A stretch of 64,000 nt of DNA from Fodinibius salicampi (GTDB taxonomy: Bacteria; Bacteroidota; Rhodothermia; Balneolales; Balneolaceae): contig NZ_BAABRS010000001.1 of NCBI RefSeq assembly GCF_039545095.1, positions 1,488,001-1,552,000 of the forward strand, given 5' to 3'. The notes beneath the pieces are model-generated. The model had not been told where the DNA came from. It was given only the letters and a program-made list of their open reading frames with translations, and did not search any database. Each line of letters begins with the position of its first letter. Positions within the stretch are counted from its first letter, which is position 1. Shown here one piece after another: positions 42,899 to 52,180 of the stretch. A program made the translations under genes and the position numbers.

Positions 42899-43501
42899 CT
42901 ATTTCCTCATTAGAATAGAATTTATCACCGCTGCAGCTTCTCCCATTGGCTGGTTTAGCCCTTCCATACGTATGGCAATCTTTCCTTCTTTATCCAATAC
43001 CGTAACAAGATTGGAATGTGCGAAGTGACCGTCGCTCTTTTTTGAGTATTGCACACCCAGCATCATGGCAAGGCTACGAACGGTAGCATTTTTCGAGATC
43101 ATAAAATGCCAGCCGGGGATATCCAGTTGTTCATATTTTGCATAGTTATTTAATACTTCTGGTGTATCATTTTCAGTGTCAAAGCTTACTGCCAGAACAT
43201 TAACATCACCACGGACTGATTCATCCACACTGCTGTATAATCGCCAAGCATCCTGAATTAAAATAGGGCACACTTCCATGCAGTTGCCATAAAACATTAC
43301 AACAATAACAGGTGATCCTCGAAAATCGCTAAGCTTGACGGTTTCATCCCGATGGTTTGTCCACTGGGCATCCAAATGATAGAGTGAGTGCTCAGCACTT
43401 ATTTTACCTGCACCCAGTTCACCATCAGCCGCGTGATGATGCTGTGCGTTCAGGCTTGTTACCAAAAACAGGCTAAGCAATATGATTGAAATCATTTTCA
43501 T
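42899..43501 (-). CDS. SCO1/SenC-family copper chaperone, copy 1
   Basis: 200 residues with a signal peptide followed by a His-rich start (QHHHAADGELG). The thioredoxin fold contains the metal site CxxxC in FYGNCMEVCP and the distal His in DGHFAHSNLV. SCO proteins carry copper or reduce cysteine pairs during assembly of copper enzymes. Its ATG overlaps the nirV stop by four bases, which supports a role in loading NirK1. A second SCO gene lies in the nirK2 module at 51497. Confidence 0.9.
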   Translation of the reverse strand: MKMISIILLSLFLVTSLNAQHHHAADGELGAGKISAEHSLYHLDAQWTNHRDETVKLSDFRGSPVIVVMFYGNCMEVCPILIQDAWRLYSSVDESVRGDVNVLAVSFDTENDTPEVLNNYAKYEQLDIPGWHFMISKNATVRSLAMMLGVQYSKKSDGHFAHSNLVTVLDKEGKIAIRMEGLNQPMGEAAAVINSILMRK

Positions 43502-44325
43502 AATTCTTCCTCTTCCAGTTTAAATTTGGAATCGATATCGTCATAGGCGCAACGAAATCCTATCATACTGGTAGAACTTCGGGGATTATAACTCATCCGG
43601 GTAATGTAGCGGATAGAGGCGGCATAGCTATATGCATTGCCAAGTTGTTGCATTCTTCCCACTGTTCCACAATCCAGAGAAAGTTCATCAGCAACGGGTG
43701 GTTTAAAGTCCTCTACCCATTCCATGATTAATCCAAACTGATCTTTAACGCCGACGCGGGTTTTAATACCGGTAGATCCTACCTCTCCTATGTTTTTGGT
43801 ATCCACACTCGAATACCAACTGACTAATTTCGTGGTAAATTCATTTATTTCTGTGGAGGAATCAAAATCCATAAGTTGGGCGGAGTATTCCCATTCATTC
43901 AATGTAGGTAACCGTCCCCCAGCCCATTGACAGTACGCATTTGCAGCAAACCATGACACATTCGTAACGGGACGTTCACGACCAACATCTTCATAGTCAG
44001 GTCTCTGTCCTTCTTCTTTCCAATGTTTCAAATATCCTTTATTTGTAAATACGGCAGGTACTTCATTTGGCTGCCAATTTTTATTTTGATCTAAGAACTT
44101 TTCAAACTTTTCGTTGGTAACAGCTGTAACATCCAGATAGAAAGTATTTACCTTTACGGCTTCTCCTTCCACTTCGGGCATCACAGAATGAAATGAACCT
44201 GACGGAACCAACACCCGATTCTGCTGAGCCCAGGCGATATCCGCTGCGAAGCTCAACAAAGCCACCATAATAGTCCATCTGGACAGTACCGTGGCAACAG
44301 ATGCTATGTTCGTCAGGAGTTTCAT
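43498..44325 (-). CDS. nirV: NirV-like SUMF1/FGE-domain protein, copy 1
   Basis: 275 residues with a signal sequence ending about residue 33 (DIAWAQ). The formylglycine-enzyme fold is clear from VTNVSWFAANAYCQWAGGRL, PTLNEWEYSAQL, LIMEWVEDF and IGFRCAYDD. The two catalytic cysteines of true formylglycine-generating enzymes are missing at the aligned positions (RYITRMSYNPRSS), so it should not modify sulfatases. This family is found next to nirK as NirV in denitrifiers such as Rhodobacter sphaeroides. It is likely a periplasmic accessory protein for NirK1. It starts 43 bp after nirK1. Confidence 0.86.
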   Translation of the reverse strand: MKLLTNIASVATVLSRWTIMVALLSFAADIAWAQQNRVLVPSGSFHSVMPEVEGEAVKVNTFYLDVTAVTNEKFEKFLDQNKNWQPNEVPAVFTNKGYLKHWKEEGQRPDYEDVGRERPVTNVSWFAANAYCQWAGGRLPTLNEWEYSAQLMDFDSSTEINEFTTKLVSWYSSVDTKNIGEVGSTGIKTRVGVKDQFGLIMEWVEDFKPPVADELSLDCGTVGRMQQLGNAYSYAASIRYITRMSYNPRSSTSMIGFRCAYDDIDSKFKLEEEEL

Positions 44326-44368
44326 TTCAATGTTGACTAATTTTTTACTTAGTTATTCGTATGTTTAT

Positions 44369-45499
44369 TTATTTACGCGGACCGGCTTTCAAGGTACCCG
44401 TGGCACCCTTTTCTGCGTCGGCAAATTCGTGATCGATCAGGATGTATTTACCTTCTTCAGGCACGATAAAGTCGATAGTGGCAGAACTAGAGGCTCCTAA
44501 AAGTACAGTCTGCATTCCGCGCATTTCATTAAAGGGGTGGCCTTCCAACCAAACACGATCAAATATAGCACCAATTACGTGGAAGCTTGATGTTCCGCTG
44601 GGACCGTTGTTTGATACATGAAGACGAACGCGATCGCCGGCATTGGCCTCCAGAGGCTGATCATGCAGAATAGTCTGGTGCCCGTTGAATACCACATGCG
44701 ATGGGTTTACACTTTGAGCCGCTTCAAAATCGTACTGGTACAAGTCGCCGGCACCTTTTTTCAGGTAATATTCGGATTGGACCACTACAAATTCCTTGTC
44801 GACTTCGTAATCTGTGCCGTAACCGTCCTTGGGTGATACAACAACCACTCCATGCTGCCCCATAGCCGTGTGCATAAGTACACTGGGCGTACCACAGTGA
44901 TAGATATAGGAACCTGGATAGTTAGCAACCCAATCGAACTTGATAGATTCACCTGGAGAAATACTTCTCCATTTGTCATCTTTTGCAACGGTTCCCGCAT
45001 GGAAATCCATGGAGTGCGGCATAGGCATTGTGCCTGGTTGGGCTTTCATAAAGTTGTTTTCAGCAACCTGCTGCATAAAAGGAGAACCCTCTTTTGTAGG
45101 TTCGGTAATTGTAACTTCTTCATCCGAACGATTCTTCATAACAAAAGTAATTTTATCACCTTCTTTTACATGCAACACTGGGCCGGGTACGGTACCACCG
45201 AATGTCCATGCTTTATATTTGACCCCGTCGGCCACTTCTATTTCCTGAGCGACAATATCAATCCGTACCTCATGATGTTTGTTGCCTTCATAATCCAATG
45301 GCTTAAGATTGGGTAGCATCGTCAGATATTCCCCTACAACCGGAGGACCATCATAGTCTTCGGTGAAAACTTCAGCTTCCGGCATGCCAAAAGTCATTCC
45401 GTCTAGTTTGTATTCTTCCGTTTGGGCATAGGCAAAATTAGCCAAACCAGTGAATAGCAATCCAATTAAAAAGGATAACGTTATTTTTGAAATGTTCAT
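44369..45499 (-). CDS. nirK: Copper nitrite reductase NirK-like, type-1 axial Met replaced by Gln
   Basis: 376 residues with a signal peptide (cleavage about residue 25, AYAQ). Two cupredoxin domains. Type-2 copper ligands H167, H201 and H357, catalytic D165 (PHSMDFHAG), H307 and I309 (SFHVIG) are in place. Type-1 ligands H162, C202 and H210 are present, but the expected axial Met position (H+5) is Gln215: MHTAMGQHG; the only nearby Met is M213. An insertion of roughly 28 residues (about 127-155) precedes the PHSMDFHAG motif. It would reduce nitrite to NO in the periplasm. First gene of a five-gene operon. Confidence 0.85.
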   Translation of the reverse strand: MNISKITLSFLIGLLFTGLANFAYAQTEEYKLDGMTFGMPEAEVFTEDYDGPPVVGEYLTMLPNLKPLDYEGNKHHEVRIDIVAQEIEVADGVKYKAWTFGGTVPGPVLHVKEGDKITFVMKNRSDEEVTITEPTKEGSPFMQQVAENNFMKAQPGTMPMPHSMDFHAGTVAKDDKWRSISPGESIKFDWVANYPGSYIYHCGTPSVLMHTAMGQHGVVVVSPKDGYGTDYEVDKEFVVVQSEYYLKKGAGDLYQYDFEAAQSVNPSHVVFNGHQTILHDQPLEANAGDRVRLHVSNNGPSGTSSFHVIGAIFDRVWLEGHPFNEMRGMQTVLLGASSSATIDFIVPEEGKYILIDHEFADAEKGATGTLKAGPRK

Positions 45500-45527
45500 G
45501 GTATTAGAGATTTACAGTTATTATATG

Positions 45528-45597
45528 TTAAGACAATTTTTTTATAACCTTATCTGCCTGTTCCTATAGCAAGAACAATTTAAGACAAGTTTGTCTT
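45528..45597. promoter_or_regulatory. Candidate operator sites upstream of nirK1
   Basis: TTAAGACAA occurs twice in the same orientation, at 45528-45536 and 45580-45588, 52 bases apart (five helical turns). The second copy is part of a perfect dyad AAGACAA-GT-TTGTCTT (45582-45597). They lie 29-98 bases upstream of the nirK1 ATG. The Crp/Fnr protein at 57836 is a possible binder (inference); the motif is not the usual TTGAT-N4-ATCAA box. Confidence 0.45.
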
Positions 45598-45886
45598 TTT
45601 TTGTTTACATATATACTTATAGCAATCGGCGTGCCAACTTTTCTATTTACTGGAAAAATATCTTTTATGAGTACTTGAGGTGCTTCTTTTACCTAAAAGG
45701 TGTGCTTAATCTAATTTCTTATGCAAAATTGCAACTGCTAATTAGGGCAATCTTGCATGCTTGCAATAGGTATTTCATACCTCAGGTAAGAGATAGCAGG
45801 AGGAAAATATTTTAAGGAAATTGACGGATAAATAACCTGCGATCTTCATACTCCTTTCAAAAAAGCGGCCTACTATATGGTCAGCA

Positions 45887-45894
45887 TATCTTTG
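45887..45894 (+). promoter_or_regulatory. Possible -7 element of lplA
   Basis: TATCTTTG fits TAnnTTTG and lies 25 bases before the lplA ATG, but no TTG is found at the matching -33 position. The remainder of the 45500-45919 interval has no gene I can support. Confidence 0.35.
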
Positions 45895-45919
45895 ATATAA
45901 CAATACCTAATTTTATTCT

Positions 45920-46921
45920 ATGATCTTCATCCATAATGAACATAACACTGATCCACATCTCAATTTAGCTCTTGAAGAATACGCGCTACGCAACTTTGAC
46001 CATGATTATGATTATCTACTATTCTACATAAACAGTCCCTCTATTATCATCGGACGCAATCAAAATACGCTCGAAGAGATTAACCATGAATATGTAGAGG
46101 ACAATGAGATCAATGTGGTACGGCGTATTTCCGGTGGCGGAGCTGTTTACCACGATACCGGGAATCTGAACTTCAGTTTTATCACGAACTATGACAAAAA
46201 GAACCTAAATAATTTTCGAAAGTTTACCTCTCCCATCATACGTGTGCTTCAGTCCCTTGGAGTAAATGCTGAATTACAGGGTCGTAATGATATTGTGGCA
46301 AATGACCGAAAAATATCGGGCAATGCACAATACTCTACTGTTAAACGGATGTTTAGCCACGGTACCCTGCTATTTGACACGGACCTGGCCGAAGTAAGCA
46401 AAGCACTGGATGTGAAGATGAATAAGATAGAATCAAAGGGACATAAGTCAGTGCGCAGCCGGGTCGCTAACATCTCTGAATTTTTAACAGAAGAAATGAA
46501 TATTCACACTTTTCGGGAAAAACTACTTGAGGGACTATATAAAGACCGAGAAAAATTTGAGACCTATCATTTAACTAATAGTGAGTGGGATGCCGTTTAT
46601 GAGTTAAAAGAGAAAAAGTATAGCCAGTGGGACTGGAACTTTGGGAAATCACCGAAATTTAATATTCAGCGGGAACGACGTTTTGATATCGGCGAAATTG
46701 ATCTTCGGTTAGATGTTGCAAAAGGATATATAAAAAATCTGAAAATTTACGGGGATTTCTTTGGGAATAAACCGATAAAACAGCTGGAAGATCACCTCCA
46801 GGGAGCTCGATATCACCGGCAAGATCTTTCTCAAAGATTAAAAGATGTGGATATAGAACAATATTTTGGAATGATATCCAAAGCAAATTTTCTTGAGCTA
46901 CTTTATGGTTCAGATAAGTAA
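45920..46921 (+). CDS. lplA: Lipoate-protein ligase A
   Basis: 333 residues. The LplA/BirA-like domain has DPHLNLALEEYALRNFDHDY, GRNQNTLEEIN, the RISGGGAVYHDTGNLNFSF lipoate-binding motif, and a lysine-containing DRKISGNAQYS. The C-terminal ligase accessory domain extends from about residue 245. It activates and attaches lipoate to E2 and GcvH proteins in the cytosol. It is the only plus-strand gene between the two nirK modules and is convergent with the mevalonate operon. Confidence 0.94.
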   Translation: MIFIHNEHNTDPHLNLALEEYALRNFDHDYDYLLFYINSPSIIIGRNQNTLEEINHEYVEDNEINVVRRISGGGAVYHDTGNLNFSFITNYDKKNLNNFRKFTSPIIRVLQSLGVNAELQGRNDIVANDRKISGNAQYSTVKRMFSHGTLLFDTDLAEVSKALDVKMNKIESKGHKSVRSRVANISEFLTEEMNIHTFREKLLEGLYKDREKFETYHLTNSEWDAVYELKEKKYSQWDWNFGKSPKFNIQRERRFDIGEIDLRLDVAKGYIKNLKIYGDFFGNKPIKQLEDHLQGARYHRQDLSQRLKDVDIEQYFGMISKANFLELLYGSDK

Positions 46922-46971
46922 TTATCCAAAGCCAATCCCTAAAATTGTGTAATCCACAAATAAGTGAGGGA

Positions 46972-49296
46972 TCATACCTCTTTAGAAACTGAAGGTTTAA
47001 TACTCGTAATAAGGGCATCATAGCCTGCGCTATGCATTTGGTGCTGAATTTTCTGCTGCGAAGATTCGGAATCACAGAGTGCGATCATGGCTCCGCCTCC
47101 TCCCCCTCCGGTTAGTTTTGCTCCCAGCGCGCCGTTTTCCCTGGCAATGCTAATAAGTTCCTCCACCTCGGGAGATGATACATTCAGTGCATTCAAGTAA
47201 CCATGGTTCAGGTTCATAATGCGCCCCAACCTTTTGAGATCAAACTCTTCAATGGCTTCCTTTGATTCCAGCGCCAACTTATCCATTTTATGAAAAATTT
47301 CTCCATACCAGTCGGGCTGTTGCTCGTATTCCTCCCGAACACGCCGTACCATTTTTGCCGTCATGCTTTCCACACCACTTAAGCCAATCACAATTGGAAT
47401 GGGCTCTTCAAGATTTAGTGTTTCCATCTCTGGGGGAGTCCCCTTCTGAAACATCAAAAGATTGCCGTAAGTCGAAACGGTATTATCAATTCCCGATGCT
47501 CCGCCATGTACAATATTTTCAGACTCATAGGATAACTCCCGCACTTCATTGTCGGACAGCCCAATTTGGAAATGTCGATCCAGTGCTCGGATAATTGCCA
47601 CGGCCAATGCGGCTGATCCGCCCATTCCCATCGCCCGGGGGACCTCCGGTACAACCTCAATATTCATTCCCCGGTCTCTGAGCTCCAGCCGATCCAGAAT
47701 CATCTCCAAAGATTTATAAATAGAATATTCGTGATCCTCTCCAAATTTAAGCGTTTGTTCCACTCCCCAGCGCGGAATAATAAGCTGTACATCTTTATCC
47801 GCCGCCCAAACTTTAGCTTTCATAGTGAGCGTAATGGGAGCAGCAACGGCATGCGTACCATGGACAACGGAATGTTCTCCGGTTAAAATAATTTTCCCGT
47901 AGCCAAAGGCCATATCCTCGGCTGTTTCTGATTTGGATGTCTGGACTTTTTTCTGATGTTGTTTGCGCTGGATTTCCTCAATAATTTCTTCGGCCTTCCA
48001 TACCTTTATTTCTCCGCTTTCCACCAGCCGTTCCAGCACCTGGTCAAAAATATCGGCCGGCGCACCTGCCGTACTGGCAACACTGCGGGCATGGAGCGTC
48101 ATGTGTCCCCGCTGGATGCCTTCGGTACCGAGAGAGCGAAGAGCTGAAAAATTTTGAGCTAAGCCCACCGCTCCCATGACCTGGGCTAATTCCGTAGCCG
48201 ACTCTACTCCTAAAATATGATGCGCAATCTCCACCGCTTTGTTAGATTTAAGCGATCCTCCAACAATTCCCACTTTCATAGGGATATCGATGGTCCCAAC
48301 TAAATCCCCCTCATCATTTTTAAACCAGTTTGTAAGCGACGTATAGTGACTACCCCGCGCGGCATAAGCATGGGCTGCGGCTTCAATGGCGCGCCAATCG
48401 TTACCGGTGGCAATAGCAACCGGATCGATGCCATTCATAATTCCTTTATTATGCGTGGATGCACGATAAGGGTCAATAGCAGCAAATTCAGCAGCCCGGA
48501 TAATTCCATCACGCACTTCCTTTCCGGATGCCTCATTAAAATCCAGGTAGTCGACTGGAATTTCACATCGGGCCCTTACCATCGCGCGATCCGTCAAATT
48601 GGATAAAATGCGCAAATAAACCTTTGCGTTAGTAATTTTTTCGATCAGCGGCGCCACTCCTTCGCACATGCTGTTAACGAGGTTAGCACCCATGGCATCA
48701 CAGGTATTTACCAGCAGATGAACGACTACCATACTCCCCGGATGTCGCGATTGCGGATAAATCATTACTTCTATATCTACAGCGCCGCCGCCCCGCTCTA
48801 CCATATTGGGATGCAAACTGTTAGCCAAGTTTATGATCTCTTCCTTTTTCTGCAGCAGCAGGTGCTGGACCTTCATAGGATGGTCGACATCCACCAGCTG
48901 TATTTGCCCGATAAGAATTGGATCATCGGCATCCGCTGTAAATCCTCCTGATTTACGTACTACTTTAGCTGCCGAACTCACAGCTGCCAGTATAGAGGGC
49001 TCTTCCACCACCATAGGTACTATATAAGGCTGGTCATTTATGACAAAATTGAGACCCAACCCCATTGGCAAGCCAAAGACGCCAACCACATTTTCAATCA
49101 TTTTGTCTGCCTCTTCCCGAGACAAAATTTGCTGCTGACTCAGAAGAGTTGTTAGCTGCTCCCGGGTAATAAGGTTCTTCTCGCGAAGTAAATGTAATCG
49201 TTCTTCAATACTTCGCTTATAGAATTTGGGAATACGAGATTGATCGGCAGAATTTTCTGTAGAGGATTTCTTGCTATTTATATTAGCCGATTCCAT
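46972..49296 (-). CDS. Fused HMG-CoA reductase (class II) - mevalonate kinase
   Basis: 774 residues, two enzymes in one chain. Residues 1-445 are a class II HMG-CoA reductase: VEEPSI with the catalytic Glu (98-99), cofactor region DAMGANLVN, K284 in HNKGIMNGIDP, D300 in TGNDWRA and H402 in MTLHARSVA. A Lys/Gln-rich linker (about 445-460) leads to a GHMP mevalonate kinase: GYGKIILTGEHSVVHG, MGMGGSAALAVA (about 556-567) and TGGGGGGAMIAL near the end. It would make mevalonate and then phosphomevalonate. It overlaps the next upstream gene by 14 bp in an operon. I know of no widely described HMGR-MK fusion. Confidence 0.9.
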   Translation of the reverse strand: MESANINSKKSSTENSADQSRIPKFYKRSIEERLHLLREKNLITREQLTTLLSQQQILSREEADKMIENVVGVFGLPMGLGLNFVINDQPYIVPMVVEEPSILAAVSSAAKVVRKSGGFTADADDPILIGQIQLVDVDHPMKVQHLLLQKKEEIINLANSLHPNMVERGGGAVDIEVMIYPQSRHPGSMVVVHLLVNTCDAMGANLVNSMCEGVAPLIEKITNAKVYLRILSNLTDRAMVRARCEIPVDYLDFNEASGKEVRDGIIRAAEFAAIDPYRASTHNKGIMNGIDPVAIATGNDWRAIEAAAHAYAARGSHYTSLTNWFKNDEGDLVGTIDIPMKVGIVGGSLKSNKAVEIAHHILGVESATELAQVMGAVGLAQNFSALRSLGTEGIQRGHMTLHARSVASTAGAPADIFDQVLERLVESGEIKVWKAEEIIEEIQRKQHQKKVQTSKSETAEDMAFGYGKIILTGEHSVVHGTHAVAAPITLTMKAKVWAADKDVQLIIPRWGVEQTLKFGEDHEYSIYKSLEMILDRLELRDRGMNIEVVPEVPRAMGMGGSAALAVAIIRALDRHFQIGLSDNEVRELSYESENIVHGGASGIDNTVSTYGNLLMFQKGTPPEMETLNLEEPIPIVIGLSGVESMTAKMVRRVREEYEQQPDWYGEIFHKMDKLALESKEAIEEFDLKRLGRIMNLNHGYLNALNVSSPEVEELISIARENGALGAKLTGGGGGGAMIALCDSESSQQKIQHQMHSAGYDALITSIKPSVSKEV

Positions 49297-50362
49297 AAGG
49301 TTCTGTAGAGTTTACATCTTCGGTCTGAACTGATAGATTAAGCAATTCAAAAGAGCTTTCTTCTATAGCTTCTGAAATAGACTTGCATGTTTCGGAACTG
49401 CGACAAAACGCGGTTCCAATATCTCCTCCGCCTGCGCCGGATGGCTTGTAATAGCCACCTTTGTTTATAACTATCTTTGCAATTTGTTCATGAACGGAAG
49501 AAAAGATATCTGCTTTGCTATGGTTGGTTAATTTTCGTTCAATATTTCCAAAAGCTTCTATAACATCGAGAAACTTTTTAGTATTACCCAAACGAAAAGC
49601 CCGGCATCCGGCTTCAGATAAGTCAGCCATTTCGTTCATTATACCTTTATACATCGCTGTTTCTTTCATTCGAAAAGTACGCATTTTGCGTACCATCGTA
49701 CGGGTAGATACAGATTTATCCGTCCATATGGAAAGCATATACAAATCATTAGGCCAGTGCACTTGCTGGATTTCTTCATTTGTCCCTTCAATAAGTTCTG
49801 GCATCCGATATTGTATGATCCCTCCGGTTGAGCTAGCTGCAATATCTACTCCGCTGCCAATCTTACCCTGTGCATACCGATGTGCGTGTAACGCTTTTTG
49901 AAAAAAATCAGTACTCGAGAAGGTGCTATTGAGCAGTTCCTCGATAGCGGATAGCAAGGCCACAGTTAGTGCGGCGCTTGAGCCCAACCCCATTTTTTTA
50001 CCACTAATCGGATGAAAGAAATCGGCGGTATCAATACTGATATCAAAAGCGGGAACATTCTTATCCAGTTTCTGGCGGATGTATTTTAAAACCGACAAAA
50101 CAAAATTCAACTGATTTCGCTGTAATTCTGTATGTCCATTGGTCAAGGAAATATCACCCTTTTCAGAAAGTAGAAAAGAGAAGTCCGGTATATCTAAATT
50201 CGGAGCCTCAATACGAAAAACATCATTTTGACTGGGACGTAGTTTAATCGTACAAAATTTATTAACGGTAGCAACAAGTGCAGGCGCTTGTTCGAGTACC
50301 GCATACTCCCCAAGCAAAATTAGCTTTCCGGGGGTTTTAACCGTAATTGTAGAATCAGCCAT
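49283..50362 (-). CDS. Phosphomevalonate kinase
   Basis: 359 residues, GHMP kinase fold. KTPGKLILLGEYAVLEQAPA at the start, GKKMGLGSSAALTVALLSA (ATP site) in the middle and KPSGAGGGDIGTAFC near the end match phosphomevalonate kinases. It converts phosphomevalonate to diphosphomevalonate. It lies between mevalonate diphosphate decarboxylase and the HMGR-MK fusion, and its 3' end overlaps the fusion gene by 14 bp, which supports the assignment over mevalonate kinase. Confidence 0.88.
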   Translation of the reverse strand: MADSTITVKTPGKLILLGEYAVLEQAPALVATVNKFCTIKLRPSQNDVFRIEAPNLDIPDFSFLLSEKGDISLTNGHTELQRNQLNFVLSVLKYIRQKLDKNVPAFDISIDTADFFHPISGKKMGLGSSAALTVALLSAIEELLNSTFSSTDFFQKALHAHRYAQGKIGSGVDIAASSTGGIIQYRMPELIEGTNEEIQQVHWPNDLYMLSIWTDKSVSTRTMVRKMRTFRMKETAMYKGIMNEMADLSEAGCRAFRLGNTKKFLDVIEAFGNIERKLTNHSKADIFSSVHEQIAKIVINKGGYYKPSGAGGGDIGTAFCRSSETCKSISEAIEESSFELLNLSVQTEDVNSTEPYGIG

Positions 50363-50372
50363 ATATTAAAAT

Positions 50373-51398
50373 TTATTTCTTTACTTCTGTTACTTTCGCA
50401 TCGTCCCCAATGCCACTGGTTATAACTTTTTGCAGGCCTGTTACCGAAGTCAATGCCTGCTGAACATCCTCTATATCAGCCGGTTTACACAGTACTTTAA
50501 TCTGGGGACCCGCATCAATAGTAATATACGCTTCGATACCTCTTTTGCGTAAGTCCCGAATCTTATGAATACTTTCCAAGGTGGCAGCATTCCAATATAA
50601 AATTGCAGGACGTGCAGACATAGCCAATCCATGCATCTTCAAGGCGCTATGCTCCGCTAATTCCCCCATTTGGGTAAAATCTCTTTTTGCCAGTGCATCC
50701 CGCATCCCTTCAAGGTCTTGTTCTGTAGAAGTAATCCAGGAATCATAATAAGGAGCCGTTTTTCGGCTGCGCTCCATTCCTTCAGTTGACCCAATTTTTT
50801 TAGGAGTAGCATCGGTGATACCTATAACTACCCGTAAATCCCAGTAATCTTTGCCATAAAGGGTGGCTGCATAATCTTCGCTTCCGGATAAATCCTTTCC
50901 ACTCTTCATTTCCACAAATCCCCCGAATATAGAACGAGCAGCTGATCCCGATCCGCGTCGTGCGAGGGAGGACAATATCGATCGATCAGTTGGTTTATTC
51001 CACACTTTAGCTGCAGCTATGGTAAGAGCAGCAAAACCTGAAGCCGAAGAAGCAAGTCCCGCAGCGGTAGGAAACGAATTCTTACTGGTAATATAGGCCC
51101 GATCCCGTTCTTCCGTACCAACAATGATATCCAAAAAGTCAGAGATGCGCTTTAATCCCTCTCCGGAAACAGGCTTTCCATCCAGCTCGAAATAATCCTT
51201 TTGAAAGCTGGAATCTATCCGGATTTCTGTTTCTGTTTTCAGGGCATCCAAGGTCAGTGAAATAGATCCGGTAGCTGCCAAATTCTTTTCTAATGAGCGT
51301 TTTCCCCAATACTTGACCAAGGCAATGTTTGCATGGGCTTCCGCTTTTACCTGGCAATCCGCAGATTCTCGGGAACCTATTTTCGTTTTATTATCCAC
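50373..51398 (-). CDS. mvaD: Diphosphomevalonate decarboxylase
   Basis: 341 residues. AHANIALVKYWGKRSLEKNL at the N-terminus, TGSISLTLD, FPTAAGLASSASGFAAL (ATP loop), GSGSAARSIFGGFVEM and TIDAGPQIKVLC all match MVD. It decarboxylates mevalonate diphosphate with ATP to isopentenyl diphosphate. DAGP is usually followed by N; here it is Q. It is the first gene of the operon and ends 10 bp before the phosphomevalonate kinase start. Confidence 0.94.
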   Translation of the reverse strand: MDNKTKIGSRESADCQVKAEAHANIALVKYWGKRSLEKNLAATGSISLTLDALKTETEIRIDSSFQKDYFELDGKPVSGEGLKRISDFLDIIVGTEERDRAYITSKNSFPTAAGLASSASGFAALTIAAAKVWNKPTDRSILSSLARRGSGSAARSIFGGFVEMKSGKDLSGSEDYAATLYGKDYWDLRVVIGITDATPKKIGSTEGMERSRKTAPYYDSWITSTEQDLEGMRDALAKRDFTQMGELAEHSALKMHGLAMSARPAILYWNAATLESIHKIRDLRKRGIEAYITIDAGPQIKVLCKPADIEDVQQALTSVTGLQKVITSGIGDDAKVTEVKK

Positions 51399-51496
51399 TA
51401 AAGGGAATTCTAAACTTTCTGAATATTAAGCTTATAAAGATACAGTTATTTCACGAAGATGTGTAATAGCGTGAGTAACTCTACCCTATATAACCT

Positions 51497-52168
51497 TTAA
51501 CTGCCGGCTGCCTGTTCGATAGCTGCAATTATCCGCGGATGCTGATCTTCAAGCTTTTTCCGCTGATGAACCACTTCTCCTTCTTTATTTAATACAGTAA
51601 TCATGTTGGAATGGGTAAAGTCAGTATCACTGATCCGTTTGTATTTTACCCCTAGAAGAGCCGCTATCTCCAATACATCTCCCTGATCTCCGTTCAATAA
51701 CGTCCATTTATCTTCAGACAGATTATTTTCATAGGCAAAATTGGTGAGGCGCTGGGGTGTATCCCGCTCAGGATCAATGGAAATAATAGCAAAATTAGTC
51801 TGTGATAATATCTCTTCAGACAAGTTATCCCGGATACGCTTCATATCAGCCAAAATACGGGGGCAAGCATGTTCACAATGGGTATATACCATTGCAACGA
51901 GCTGTACCTTCCCACGCAATCTATCCAAGGCTACGATCTCTCCATGACGGTTTTTCCATTGGCTACTCACATTATAAATTGACTCATCGGTCGGTTCAAT
52001 AGCGTCCATTTCCATATCCGCGTGAGCTGCGTGCTCATCACCCGCCATAGCCATTTGACCTGATTGAGATTGAGCGGTTTGTTGTTTCTCACCACTGCTA
52101 CAAACTCCCAGAAGAAGTGCGACAACTGCGAAGAAAAAGCCAATGCTTTGATAGCTATATGTCTTCAT
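51497..52168 (-). CDS. SCO1/SenC-family copper chaperone, copy 2
   Basis: 223 residues with an N-terminal signal; the LLLGVCSSG segment near residue 20-25 resembles a lipobox, so the protein may be lipid-anchored. The linker is His/Met-rich (GDEHAAHADMEMDA). The SCO site is CxxxC in YTHCEHACPR and the distal His in FTHSNMITVL. It is 12 bp after nirV2, the same order as nirV-SCO in the first module. It probably supplies copper to NirK2. Confidence 0.9.
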   Translation of the reverse strand: MKTYSYQSIGFFFAVVALLLGVCSSGEKQQTAQSQSGQMAMAGDEHAAHADMEMDAIEPTDESIYNVSSQWKNRHGEIVALDRLRGKVQLVAMVYTHCEHACPRILADMKRIRDNLSEEILSQTNFAIISIDPERDTPQRLTNFAYENNLSEDKWTLLNGDQGDVLEIAALLGVKYKRISDTDFTHSNMITVLNKEGEVVHQRKKLEDQHPRIIAAIEQAAGS

Positions 52169-52180
52169 ATTTAATGATGT

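Noticed and set aside
45591-45815. 74-residue open frame upstream of lplA
   Set aside because: No start context, no family match, Tyr/Phe-rich composition as expected for AT-rich non-coding DNA; it overlaps the nirK1 regulatory dyad.
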